Source: a bacterium
GTDB lineage: Bacteria > Vulcanimicrobiota > Vulcanimicrobiia > Vulcanimicrobiales > Vulcanimicrobiaceae
NCBI GenBank assembly: GCA_021832345.1
Contig: JAKBKY010000001.1
Span: 458,385-522,384, forward strand
DNA length: 64,000 bases
Direction: 5' to 3'
Part shown: positions 16,777-24,520 of the stretch, one piece after another
Layout: each line of letters starts with the position of its first letter
Position numbering within the stretch: the first letter of the stretch is position 1
Translations under genes and position numbers: made by a program
Notes under the pieces: model-generated
The model's database searches: none
Told to the model about the DNA's origin: nothing
The model's input: the letters and a program-made list of their open reading frames with translations, nothing else

Positions 16777-17518
16777 GCGTGCCTACCCTTTCGTTTCGGC
16801 GGGAGATGCCGATATTGCGCGCACTGCGGCGATCTTTGCCGATCCGGCGCGCGCTGCGATGTTGACGACGCTACTCGACGGGCAACCGCACGCGATCTCC
16901 GAACTCGCCAGGTGCGCGGACATCGCTCTTTCGACCGCGAGTGAACATGTCGCCCGCCTGCGCTCAATCGGATACGTCGAAACGCAACGGCGCGGACGAA
17001 TGAACCTCGTTCTTCTCGTTCAACACGACGTGGTAACGGCGATGGAGGCGATTGCTCGCATTGCACCGCGCGTCCCCGTGTCATCGCTCCGCGGGGACGA
17101 ACGCCGCCGATCGCTCGAACGCGCGAGGCTCTGCTACGATCACCTCGCCGGTGAACTTGGCGTGGAACTCTTCGCCTCGCTCACGAGGCAGGGCGCATTG
17201 CGCACGATTGCCATCCCGAAGAACTCGCGTAAAGTGCATGCCGGCCTGGGTGCGGTTACCCTTGGGCCGCGCGCGAAATGCACCTTCAAGGCACTCGACA
17301 TCGATCTCGACGAGGTGCGCTGCTCGCACCGGCAATTTGCGACCGCGTGCGTCGACTGGACGCACGGACGCCCGCACCTTGCGGGAGCGCTCGGCTCGAG
17401 TCTGCGAGATCGGTTCGAGCGCACGCGCTGGGTCGAACGCACGCACGAAACCCGCGCTCTGCGCATCACCCCGGCAGGCCGGCGAGCGCTCGCGCGGTTG
17501 TTCGCCATCGATCTCTAG
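16763..17518 (+). CDS. ArsR-type winged-helix transcriptional regulator
   Basis: A 251-residue regulator. Residues about 15-85 form an ArsR winged helix: TAAIFADPARAAMLTTLLDG, HAISELARCADIALSTASEH, VARLRSIGYVETQRRGRMN. The long C-terminal part (LCYDHLAGELGVELF and onward) is typical of larger ArsR proteins next to MFS exporters and carries several cysteines and histidines that could bind a ligand or metal. It begins inside the transporter gene and probably represses this operon through the palindrome at 15460-15485. Confidence 0.83.
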   Translation: MPSRKRAYPFVSAGDADIARTAAIFADPARAAMLTTLLDGQPHAISELARCADIALSTASEHVARLRSIGYVETQRRGRMNLVLLVQHDVVTAMEAIARIAPRVPVSSLRGDERRRSLERARLCYDHLAGELGVELFASLTRQGALRTIAIPKNSRKVHAGLGAVTLGPRAKCTFKALDIDLDEVRCSHRQFATACVDWTHGRPHLAGALGSSLRDRFERTRWVERTHETRALRITPAGRRALARLFAIDL

Positions 17519-17594
17519 GCGGGCTATAGCCTGCTTATCCGGTTTGTTGGCAAGCATGGTTCGCTGGATGCATCATACGACCACCGCATACGCG

Positions 17595-17624
17595 TTGCCA
17601 ACGCGTGCTTGGGAATGATATAGT
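17595..17624 (+). promoter_or_regulatory. Promoter-like -35/-10 pair, probably near-leaderless
   Basis: TTGCCA at 17595-17600 and TATAGT at 17619-17624 are separated by 18 bases, close to the sigma-70 consensus and standing out from the GC-rich background. Transcription would begin around 17631, only a few bases before the ATG at 17633, so the first message of this gene pair may be nearly leaderless. No better ribosome-binding site than AAGGG is present. Confidence 0.5.
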
Positions 17625-17632
17625 GTAAGGGT

Positions 17633-18106
17633 ATGAATGTGGTGGCTCTCAACGAACAGTACCGTTGCGCCCATTGCGGCGGAAATATCCCAGGCAAGCG
17701 CGTCGCAGCGGCCCTCACTCGCGGTCGTACGCCAAAGTATTGCTCTGACTCTCACAGGGCCGCGCAAAACAATGCCTTATCGTACCTAAAGCGACGCGGG
17801 CGAGAGAACCCACACGTTCTGATCGACTACCGGAGCAGAGCCTTCCATCGGCTCATCGCAACGAAGATCGAAAGCGATCCGGGCATTGTTGCGCAGGCAC
17901 GGAGCAACATCGACCGATGGTCATCGCAGAGACCGCGAGAGGCGTATCTCGACGAGTGGGCACGCATCCTTGCCTGTGACCACTGGAAGATCATTAGATT
18001 CCTGCGAAGCTCGGGCCAGCGAGCAACTCGCCTACGACAGTCGAGTCCATTCACAGGCGTTTTGTCGCCGGAGGAGCGCTCCGCCATCATGCGAGCGTAC
18101 CGCTGA
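17633..18106 (+). CDS. Zinc-finger protein, putative antitoxin partner
   Basis: A 157-residue protein of no family I recognise. The N-terminus has a CxxC...C...H pattern (YRCAHCGGNIPGKR, then KYCSDSHRAAQNN), suggesting a small zinc ribbon, followed by a basic helical region and a C-terminal part rich in Trp/Arg. Its last bases overlap the ATG of the nucleotidyltransferase-like gene, so the two are co-translated. By analogy with AbiE and MNT-type pairs it may be the DNA-binding antitoxin. Base composition is less GC-biased than the flanks, hinting at transfer. Confidence 0.55.
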   Translation: MNVVALNEQYRCAHCGGNIPGKRVAAALTRGRTPKYCSDSHRAAQNNALSYLKRRGRENPHVLIDYRSRAFHRLIATKIESDPGIVAQARSNIDRWSSQRPREAYLDEWARILACDHWKIIRFLRSSGQRATRLRQSSPFTGVLSPEERSAIMRAYR

Positions 18107-18669
18107 TGCGGCGCGCTCACCTCGAACACATCATCCGCGCCGCTGCACGCGTCACCGGAGATAACGAGATCGTCGTCATCGGAAGCCAGGCTATCCTTGC
18201 CCATGTTCCAAATCCGCCAGCGGCTCTCACTGTGTCGATGGAAGCCGACATCTTCCCGAAGAACCTCATCGAGATGGCTGACGAGATCGACGGTTCTCTT
18301 GGGGAACTCTCGCCGTTCCACGATCTGTATGGCTACTACGCCCACGCGGTCGGCCCTGAGACTGCCGTCGCTCCAGAAGGGTGGATGGAGCGGCTTGTAC
18401 CAATCCAAAACGAGAACACCGACGATGCGATTGGGTGGTGTATCGAAATCCACGACCTTATCGTTGCAAAGATCGCCGCAGGCAGGGAGAAGGACATCCG
18501 CTATTGCGAGGCCGCTACACGCGCGGGGTTCGTCAACACGGCCACTCTGCGCATGCGTATCCCACTAATGGCACCCGAGAGGGCCGACCTGGGTCGGCTG
18601 TATGGATACATCGAGAGATTGGAATCGCTGAGCATCAAGGGGCCAACACCACACGCCCCCAGACTCTAA
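18106..18669 (+). CDS. DUF6036-like nucleotidyltransferase protein, putative toxin
   Basis: A 187-residue protein with the IVVIGSQAILAHVP strand-helix typical of nucleotidyltransferase-fold proteins of the DUF6036/AbiEii-like group, then SMEADIFPKN carrying an acidic pair, and IHDLIVAKIAAGREKDIRYC, matching the 'D-L-x-x-x-K-x-x-A-x-R-x-K-D' helix of that family. Such proteins often act as toxins in two-gene systems by transferring nucleotides to tRNA or other targets. Its activity here is inferred from fold and pairing only. Confidence 0.7.
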   Translation: MRRAHLEHIIRAAARVTGDNEIVVIGSQAILAHVPNPPAALTVSMEADIFPKNLIEMADEIDGSLGELSPFHDLYGYYAHAVGPETAVAPEGWMERLVPIQNENTDDAIGWCIEIHDLIVAKIAAGREKDIRYCEAATRAGFVNTATLRMRIPLMAPERADLGRLYGYIERLESLSIKGPTPHAPRL

Positions 18670-18750
18670 CCGGGCCCCTAGACTTGGGCGCATGAACGAC
18701 CTGCGTTTTGAGGTCAACCAGCCGGATAAGCATGGTATGTAGCGCCGTGG

Positions 18751-18766
18751 TGTTTCACGGGAAACA
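18751..18766. promoter_or_regulatory. parS: parS-like centromere site (1 mismatch)
   Basis: TGTTTCACGGGAAACA differs by one base from the canonical bacterial parS 16-mer TGTTTCACGTGAAACA. ParB-family proteins load at such sites near oriC. It lies about 1.6 kb upstream of parA, in the gap before cca. Confidence 0.75.
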
Positions 18767-18778
18767 GCCGGTGCGTCG

Positions 18779-18794
18779 TGTCTCACGTGAAACA
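18779..18794. promoter_or_regulatory. parS: parS-like centromere site (1 mismatch)
   Basis: TGTCTCACGTGAAACA keeps the CACGTG core and the right half of canonical parS, with one substitution in the left arm. It is 12 bases from the preceding parS-like site, so the two may load ParB as a pair. Confidence 0.78.
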
Positions 18795-18907
18795 TCGCTC
18801 GCTCGCGCGGGCACTGGGGCCTTCGTCGCCGATCGGCTCGCCAGGTGCGGCCTCACCCTTCCGCGAGGAGGGCGGGCGTCGTTCGTCTTGGGGCGAAGAA
18901 TGCGCTT

Positions 18908-20449
18908 GTGCTCCCCGTGCCGGCCTATCGCCCACACCCGCTGGACGCTCGCCTCGCCGCCGCTCTGCCTGCGGGGTCGCTCTATGCGGTTGGCGGGCGT
19001 GTGCGCGACGAACTGCGGCTGGCCGCAGGCGAGGCGGTCGATCCACGACAAGACCTCGACTACGTCGTGGTGGGCGTCGAACTCGATGATCTGCGCGGCC
19101 GCTTGCAGGGCCTCGGCTCGGTAGACGTCGTCGGGGCGAGCTTTGCGGTCCTGAAGGCGACGATCGACGGCACAACCGTCGATATCGCGCTTCCTCGGCG
19201 CGAGCGCTCATCTGGGCCCGGGCACCGGGCGTTTGAGGTCCAGAGCGGCCCCGATATCCCCTTGGTGGACGATCTCGGCCGGCGCGACTTCCGGATGAAC
19301 ATGCTGGCGCGCTCCTTGCCCGACGGACGGCTGCTCGACCCCTACGGCGGGCAGGCCGACATCCGGGCGCGCCGAATCGATCTCCTGCGGCCGGAGGCCT
19401 TCGCTGAGGACCCGCTGCGGATGCTGCGCTGTGCCCAGTTCGCCGCGCGCTTCGGGTACGAGGTGACGCCGCCGACGGCTGCCGCACTCCAGGCAGCGGC
19501 GGAGCTGGTCGGGACGGTCTCCTCCGAGCGCGTCCGCGACGAACTGGAGAAGCTCCTCGAACAGGCGCCGCGACCCTCGATCGGGCTCGAACTCCTGCGC
19601 ACAGCGGGACTTTTGGACTATGTACTCCCCGAACTCACCGAAGGAATCGGCGTCGAGCAGAACGAGTGGCACGCCTACGATGTCTACCACCACGCGCTGG
19701 CGACCGTCGATGCGGCGCCGGCCGGAGACCGGCTCTTGCGGTGGGCGGCGCTCTTGCACGACGTCGGCAAACCGCGAACCAAGGAGGGCCCGCACTTCTA
19801 TCGCCACGAGCAGATCGGCGCCCAGATCTCCCAGGCGCTCTTGCAGCGCTTGCGCCTGGCCGGCGATGATACGGCCACCGTCGAGCATCTGGTGCGCCAG
19901 CACATGTACGTGGCAGACCCGCAGCTTAGCGATGCCGCCCTCCGGCGCTTCATCCGGCGCGTCGAACCCGCCCATCTGGCGCGGCAGTTCGCCTTACGCC
20001 GCGCAGATATCGTCGGCAGCGGTCTGCCTGCGCGAAGTGACCGAAACGAGCGTTTTGAGGCGCGGGTTTGGGCGGAGCTGGCGCGCCGTCCGCCCCTGCG
20101 GGTGGCTGATCTCGCTCTCGATGGCGAGGCGATCGTCAACGCCATGATCGCCAAGGGACTGGCCCCCGCGACCTTCCGCGGAGATGCTCGCGTGGGTGCG
20201 GCGCTGCGTTGGTTGCTCGAGCAGGTCACGGACCGGCCCGAGCGTAACGACCTGACGACGCTCCCGGATTTGCTGAATGAGTACCTCGATGCACTCGCAT
20301 CGGGGCAAGCCCCGGCGAGCGTATTGTTTCACGTGAAACATCAACTGACGCCGGCCGCCGGCGGGTCCTCTGGAGTGAACGACACTGGGTCGCATAATCG
20401 CGCTCGTGAATCAAAAGGGCGGCGTCGGCAAGAGCACGACGGCCGTTAA
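18908..20449 (+). CDS. cca: CCA tRNA nucleotidyltransferase / poly(A)-polymerase-type with HD domain
   Basis: A class-II nucleotidyltransferase of about 513 residues. The head domain has LYAVGGRVRDELR and the metal-binding pair in QDLDYVVVG; then the RRDFRMNMLA and EDPLRMLRCAQFAARFGY motifs of the neck, and an HD-type domain (LRWAALLHDVGKPRT). The enzyme adds or repairs the 3' CCA of tRNAs. I prefer GTG 18908; GTG 18845 is an alternative. The C-terminus contains a perfect parS in its coding DNA and runs about 65 bases into parA, so the last ~40 residues may be unconstrained. Confidence 0.88.
   Translation: MLPVPAYRPHPLDARLAAALPAGSLYAVGGRVRDELRLAAGEAVDPRQDLDYVVVGVELDDLRGRLQGLGSVDVVGASFAVLKATIDGTTVDIALPRRERSSGPGHRAFEVQSGPDIPLVDDLGRRDFRMNMLARSLPDGRLLDPYGGQADIRARRIDLLRPEAFAEDPLRMLRCAQFAARFGYEVTPPTAAALQAAAELVGTVSSERVRDELEKLLEQAPRPSIGLELLRTAGLLDYVLPELTEGIGVEQNEWHAYDVYHHALATVDAAPAGDRLLRWAALLHDVGKPRTKEGPHFYRHEQIGAQISQALLQRLRLAGDDTATVEHLVRQHMYVADPQLSDAALRRFIRRVEPAHLARQFALRRADIVGSGLPARSDRNERFEARVWAELARRPPLRVADLALDGEAIVNAMIAKGLAPATFRGDARVGAALRWLLEQVTDRPERNDLTTLPDLLNEYLDALASGQAPASVLFHVKHQLTPAAGGSSGVNDTGSHNRARESKGRRRQEHDGR
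20325..20340. promoter_or_regulatory. parS: Perfect parS centromere site inside cca
   Basis: TGTTTCACGTGAAACA is an exact match to the consensus bacterial parS. It lies within the 3' end of cca, where it encodes LFHVKH, 45 bases upstream of the inferred parA start. It is the strongest predicted ParB-loading site in the window. Confidence 0.93.
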
Positions 20450-21158
20450 TTTGGGCGCGGCCCTAGCGATTGCGGGCAAACGCGTGCTTGTGGTCGATAC
20501 CGATCCGCAAGGCAACACGACCACCGGTTTCGGCGTCGATAAAACGCGGGTGACGCGCGACATCTACGACATCCTGATGCAACAGGCGACCGTCGATGAG
20601 GTTGCCTGCAGAACGGAGATCGACGGGTTGGTTCTCTTGCCGGCAACGATCAATCTCGCCGGCGCAGAGATCGAACTCGTTTCAATGCTCTCTCGGGAGA
20701 CACGCCTGCGCCAGGCGCTCCTTCCGATCGCCGCCGCCTATGACTTCGTCTTGATCGATTGCCCGCCGTCATTGGGATTGCTGACCATCAATGCGCTGAC
20801 CGCGGCCGAGGAGCTGATTATCCCGGTTCAAGCGGAGTACTACGCGCTTGAAGGTCTCACGCAGTTAATGGCCGTCGTGCGGCGCGTACGCGAGGCGCTC
20901 AATCCGACGCTGCACGTCTGCGGCGTTCTGGTGACGATGTTCGACGGGCGCACGCGCTTGGCGGTCGACGTGCTCGATGAGCTCGAGCGCTACTTCCCGC
21001 AACAGATCTACAAAACCCAGATCCCGCGCAACGTCCGCATCTCCGAAGCGCCGTCGTTCGGCCAGCCGGTGATCCTGTTCGACGTGAAGAGCCGCGGCGC
21101 TCAAGCGTACCTCGCGCTCGCCCGAGAGTTGCTGCAGATCGCGGAGGTCCACGCATGA
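20385..21158 (+). CDS. parA: Chromosome-partitioning ATPase ParA (Soj)
   Basis: A deviant-Walker ATPase of about 257 residues: NQKGGVGKSTTAVNLG, DTDPQGN, then DFVLIDCPPSLGLLT. ParA moves ParB-parS complexes along the nucleoid. The typical N-terminus GRIIALVNQKGG is encoded in frame, but the only ATG/GTG/TTG is the GTG at 20406 inside the motif (V of VNQKGG). An in-frame stop at 20376-20378 leaves CTG at 20385 as the best start: it gives (M)GRIIALVNQKGG and sits nine bases after GGAG. This appears to be a CTG-initiated gene. Confidence 0.93.
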   Translation: MGRIIALVNQKGGVGKSTTAVNLGAALAIAGKRVLVVDTDPQGNTTTGFGVDKTRVTRDIYDILMQQATVDEVACRTEIDGLVLLPATINLAGAEIELVSMLSRETRLRQALLPIAAAYDFVLIDCPPSLGLLTINALTAAEELIIPVQAEYYALEGLTQLMAVVRRVREALNPTLHVCGVLVTMFDGRTRLAVDVLDELERYFPQQIYKTQIPRNVRISEAPSFGQPVILFDVKSRGAQAYLALARELLQIAEVHA

Positions 21159-21237
21159 CGCGCTTGTCGTGTGCGCGGCAACGCGCAGGAAGCACTGCGT
21201 GCGAACCCACGCGGATTCTTGCCTCGCGGCCAGGCGG

Positions 21238-22104
21238 ATGAGCGCGCCCAAACGGGGCCTGGGGAAGGGGCTCGGAGCGTTGCTGGGAGATGGGCCGCTG
21301 CCCGGCGCGCCCAGCCAAGAGTTGCTACGCGAAATTGCGGTTTCGCTCATCACGCCGAATCCGTTTCAGCCGCGCAAGACGTTCGAGCAGCAGGCGCTCG
21401 ACGAGTTGCAACGATCGATTGCCGAGTACGGCGTGCTGGTGCCGATCATCGTGCGAGCGCGTGGCGACCGCTTTGAACTGGTTGCCGGAGAGCGCCGCTG
21501 GCGCGCCTGTGCGGCACTGCAGAAAGCCACCATTCCGGCGCTCGTGCGGCAGAGTGACGATCGCGATTCGTTGGAAGTCTCGATCATCGAGAATCTCCAG
21601 CGCGAGAACCTCAATCCGCTTGAAGAAGCCGCCGGCTTTGCGTATCTGATCGACGAGTACGCCTTCACGCAAGACGAGTTGGGGCAGCGGCTGGGCAAGA
21701 GTCGTTCTGCGGTTGCCAATGCGTTGCGTTTACTTGCGCTTGACGACGCCTTGAAGGCCATGCTCGTGGACGGCCGCCTGACCGCAGGCCACGCACGCGC
21801 GCTCTTGGCCGCGCGGGAGACGTCGCGTCTGTCGCTCGCGCAACGCGTCGTGAACGAGGGGCTCTCGGTGCGCGCGTTGGAGCGATTGACCGGTGCGGTG
21901 ACGACGCCGACGGCCAAGAGCGTTGCCGTGCGCCAGCGCGGGCTTTCGGCCGATGATCTCGAGTTTGAGGCGCGCTTGCGCCGCAGGTTTGCCACGCATG
22001 TGGCCCTGCGCCGAAAGGGCAAGGGCGGCACGATCGAGATGCGCTTTAGCAACGACGGCGACTTGTTGCGCATCGGCGATCTCTTGCTCGACGGCGAGAG
22101 CTAA
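21238..22104 (+). CDS. parB: Chromosome-partitioning protein ParB (Spo0J)
   Basis: A 288-residue ParB. It starts MSAPKRGLGKGLGALLGDG, then has the nucleotide-binding core (PNPFQPRKTF; GERRWRACAALQ, box of the CTPase fold), ENLQRENLNPLEEA, and the HTH (TQDELGQRLGKSRSAVANALRLL). ParB binds parS, three copies of which lie within 2.5 kb upstream, and slides as a CTP clamp. Starting at ATG 21238 gives the conserved N-terminus; the 23-residue upstream extension looks non-coding. Confidence 0.95.
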   Translation: MSAPKRGLGKGLGALLGDGPLPGAPSQELLREIAVSLITPNPFQPRKTFEQQALDELQRSIAEYGVLVPIIVRARGDRFELVAGERRWRACAALQKATIPALVRQSDDRDSLEVSIIENLQRENLNPLEEAAGFAYLIDEYAFTQDELGQRLGKSRSAVANALRLLALDDALKAMLVDGRLTAGHARALLAARETSRLSLAQRVVNEGLSVRALERLTGAVTTPTAKSVAVRQRGLSADDLEFEARLRRRFATHVALRRKGKGGTIEMRFSNDGDLLRIGDLLLDGES

Positions 22105-22141
22105 TGGGCGCGGTGCTGTGGCGGCGCTTCACTCCGCGGCG

Positions 22142-22771
22142 ATGAGGGATGTTCGTCTCGCGTTGCGCGGCATCTACGCGATTGTGAACGAAGGCGCCGG
22201 CGATCCGGTTGCGCTGGCGGACGCGGTGCTGCGTGGCGGCGTGCGCATAGTGCAGTATCGCGCGAAGCGCGGTGTCGTCGCGGATCACGTGCGGGCCTTG
22301 CGCCTCCTGACACGGCAGATGCACGCCGTGTTCATCGTCAACGATGACTGGCATGCGGCGCTCGCCTTCGACGCCGACGGCGTGCATCTGGGCCCGGGCG
22401 ATGACGGGTATGCAGAGCCGGCTGCGATTCGCACGCACTTCGGGGATCGCCTGATCGGCCTCTCGTGCGGTACCCCTGATGAAGCCGGCACGGCGGTGGC
22501 GGCGGGCGTAGATTATCTCGGCGTGGGCGCGGTCTACGCAACGGCATCGAAGCCCGATGCCGGCACACCCATCGGCGTCGAGGGCCTGTGCAGGATCGTT
22601 GCGCATGCCGGCGGCCTGCCGGCCGCTGCGATCGGCGGCATCACCGAGAGCGTGTTGCCGGAGGTTCGCCGGGCCGGCGCGGCGATGGCCGCGGTGCTCT
22701 CTGCGCTCGGCGAGGCGGCCGATCCGTTGCAGGCCGCAGAGCGCTTGGTGCGGCTCTGGGAGAGCGCATGA
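22142..22771 (+). CDS. thiE: Thiamine-phosphate synthase
   Basis: A 209-residue TIM-barrel enzyme joining HMP-PP and HET-P to form thiamine phosphate. Seen are GIYAIVNE at the first strand, VQYRAKRG (usual Q-Y/L-R-x-K), FIVNDDWHAALAFDADGVHLG, and the phosphate-binding YATASKPDAGTPIG and AIGGI. It starts 38 bases after parB and overlaps thiD (ATGA). No TPP riboswitch is seen in the short gap. Confidence 0.9.
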   Translation: MRDVRLALRGIYAIVNEGAGDPVALADAVLRGGVRIVQYRAKRGVVADHVRALRLLTRQMHAVFIVNDDWHAALAFDADGVHLGPGDDGYAEPAAIRTHFGDRLIGLSCGTPDEAGTAVAAGVDYLGVGAVYATASKPDAGTPIGVEGLCRIVAHAGGLPAAAIGGITESVLPEVRRAGAAMAAVLSALGEAADPLQAAERLVRLWESA

Positions 22772-23508
22772 CCGATCACCGGGGCGTCGTTTCGATTGGG
22801 ACGACGCATCCGTGGAATGTCGCGGGGGTGGGGCTCGATCTGCGCATCGCCGCCCGACTCGGCGTCGAGGTCTTTACGGTCGTCGCGGCGCTCAGCGCCC
22901 AGGACGCGCACGGTATTCGTGCGTTGCATCCCGTCCCGCTCGAGATGCTGCGCGCGCAGTTGGCGACGCTGCCGCTCGAGCGTGTCGGGGCGCTGCGCAT
23001 CGGTGCGCTGGTCGGCGCGGCCGGCGTTGAGGTGGTCGCGGAGTTTGTGGCACGCAACTCGGAGATCGTTGCGGTGGTCGACCCGGTTTTGGGTGCTACG
23101 CGCGGCGGTGATTTTGCCGATGAGGCAACCTTGATCGCTCTGCGCGACACCTTGGCGCGCGCGCCCTCGGTGGTGCTCACGCCAAACCTGGCCGAAGCCG
23201 CTGCCCTCCTCGGGCGCCGGGAGATCTCCGCCCAGCAGATGGACGAAGCCGCCGGGAGCCTCCGGGCTCGCGGAGCCCTCGCCGTGCTGCTCAAAGGCGG
23301 GCACCTTGCGGGTGACCCGACGGACGTCCTGGCCGACGCCGAGGGCGTGGCGGCGTTCCCGGGCACCCGTCTCCGGAGTACCCTGGGCGGAACCGGCTGC
23401 ATGCTCGCGATGGTGCTGGCCTGCGGGCTGGCGCGAGGCGAGGGCTTGCGGGAGGCGGTCGACGAGGCACGAGCCTACGTCCGGCAGCGGCTCGTTCGGC
23501 ATGCGTAG
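22768..23508 (+). CDS. thiD: Hydroxymethylpyrimidine (phosphate) kinase
   Basis: A 246-residue ribokinase-fold kinase: GVGLDLRIAARLGVEVFTVV near the N-terminus, VDPVLGATRGG, VVLTPNLAEAAALLG, VLLKGGHLAG and the anion-hole LGGTGCMLA. ThiD phosphorylates HMP and HMP-P for thiamine synthesis. The usual catalytic G-x-G-D/C residue is present in the TGC variant. It is coupled to thiE. The rest of the thiamine pathway (thiC, thiG, thiL) is not in the window. Confidence 0.85.
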   Translation: MTDHRGVVSIGTTHPWNVAGVGLDLRIAARLGVEVFTVVAALSAQDAHGIRALHPVPLEMLRAQLATLPLERVGALRIGALVGAAGVEVVAEFVARNSEIVAVVDPVLGATRGGDFADEATLIALRDTLARAPSVVLTPNLAEAAALLGRREISAQQMDEAAGSLRARGALAVLLKGGHLAGDPTDVLADAEGVAAFPGTRLRSTLGGTGCMLAMVLACGLARGEGLREAVDEARAYVRQRLVRHA

Positions 23509-23529
23509 CTTGGGCGGTGCAACAGGAGG

Positions 23530-23552
23530 TATTTGCGAAACGGTCGCAAATA
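23530..23552. promoter_or_regulatory. Inverted repeat upstream of NicO-like gene
   Basis: TATTTGCG and CGCAAATA form a perfect 8-base inverted repeat with a 7-base spacer, ending 30 bases before the ATG at 23583. It may be an operator for a metal- or stress-responsive regulator, or a hairpin in the leader: an AGGAGG at 23524-23529 lies immediately before the stem. No regulator is adjacent. Confidence 0.4.
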
Positions 23553-23582
23553 AAACCGGGAACCCCCACCTGCGGAGAGCCC

Positions 23583-24512
23583 ATGGATGCCCTAAACCTT
23601 TGGAACCCCACCCACGTCACCATCATGGGGGCGTTGGTCACGGCGCTCTTGCTGGGGCTGCTGCACGGCATTACCCCCGACGAGCACACCTGGCCGATCA
23701 CCTTCAGCTACGCCGTCGGGAGCTACTCGACGCGGGGGGGTCTTCGCGCCGGGCTGCTTTTTTCGCTCGCCTTCACCCTGCAGCGTGCCATCACGAGCGA
23801 ACTGGCCTATCTGGGGCTCTCACGCATCTTCACCAACGGCCCGGTCGATTCGGTGATCTACATCGTCGTCGGCTCGGTGATGGCGATCAGCGGCTTTATG
23901 ATGATCAGCCGCGGTCACACGTTCCATCTCCATCTCCCGAAGTTCGAGCGCTATGCCGTGTCGTCGCTTCACGAGGGCTCCGTTCCCCAGGACGGCACGC
24001 CCGCCTGGATCTCCGATCCGCGGCCGTGGATGCCGCTCGTGCATGGGTTCATCGCCGGCTGGGGGTTTGGGGCATTTGCGTTGATCATCTACACCGTGCT
24101 GGCGCCGGCGATGCCGTCCGCCGCCTGGGGCTGGGCTCCTGGGGCGCTCTTTGGCATCGGCACGACCATCGTCCAGGTCATGGTCGGCGGCATCTTCGGT
24201 TGGATTGCCGCCCGTCGCAGGCTGCCGCAGGAGGCCATCCGGCAGATTGCGCTGACGACCGCGAGCCGGACGCTGGGCTGGGGCGGGGTTGCGTTCGTGC
24301 TGGGCGGTGCCGTTGGATTACTCTTGCCGTCGGCGGCGAACTATAGCTTGGCTACGGGCCTGAAGATCCACAACCTCTCGCATGTCGGCCTGCCGCTGAT
24401 GCTCGTCGTCATCACGGTGCTCTGCGTGGGTGTGCCCACGCTCGTTGGACAGACTCGTAGGTGGAGCCGTCGCATCCAAGCCGGTCTGCCAAGCACGCCG
24501 GCCGTTCCGTAG
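23583..24512 (+). CDS. NicO/UreH-like polytopic membrane protein
   Basis: A 309-residue protein with about seven hydrophobic helices. LLLGLLHGITPDEHTWP near the N-terminus resembles the helix-1 H-x(4)-D-H metal motif of NiCoT/NicO/UreH transporters, and HNLSHVGLP near the C-terminus is a second histidine cluster. A role in Ni/Co or other cation movement is possible but not shown; no urease or hydrogenase genes are near. ATG 23583 has GGAG six bases upstream; the longer GTG start (23517) would include the operator-like repeat in coding sequence. Confidence 0.6.
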   Translation: MDALNLWNPTHVTIMGALVTALLLGLLHGITPDEHTWPITFSYAVGSYSTRGGLRAGLLFSLAFTLQRAITSELAYLGLSRIFTNGPVDSVIYIVVGSVMAISGFMMISRGHTFHLHLPKFERYAVSSLHEGSVPQDGTPAWISDPRPWMPLVHGFIAGWGFGAFALIIYTVLAPAMPSAAWGWAPGALFGIGTTIVQVMVGGIFGWIAARRRLPQEAIRQIALTTASRTLGWGGVAFVLGGAVGLLLPSAANYSLATGLKIHNLSHVGLPLMLVVITVLCVGVPTLVGQTRRWSRRIQAGLPSTPAVP

Positions 24513-24520
24513 GAGTACGC

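Noticed and set aside
22105-22141. TPP riboswitch before thiE
   Set aside because: Only 37 bases separate parB and thiE and no thi-box consensus is present.
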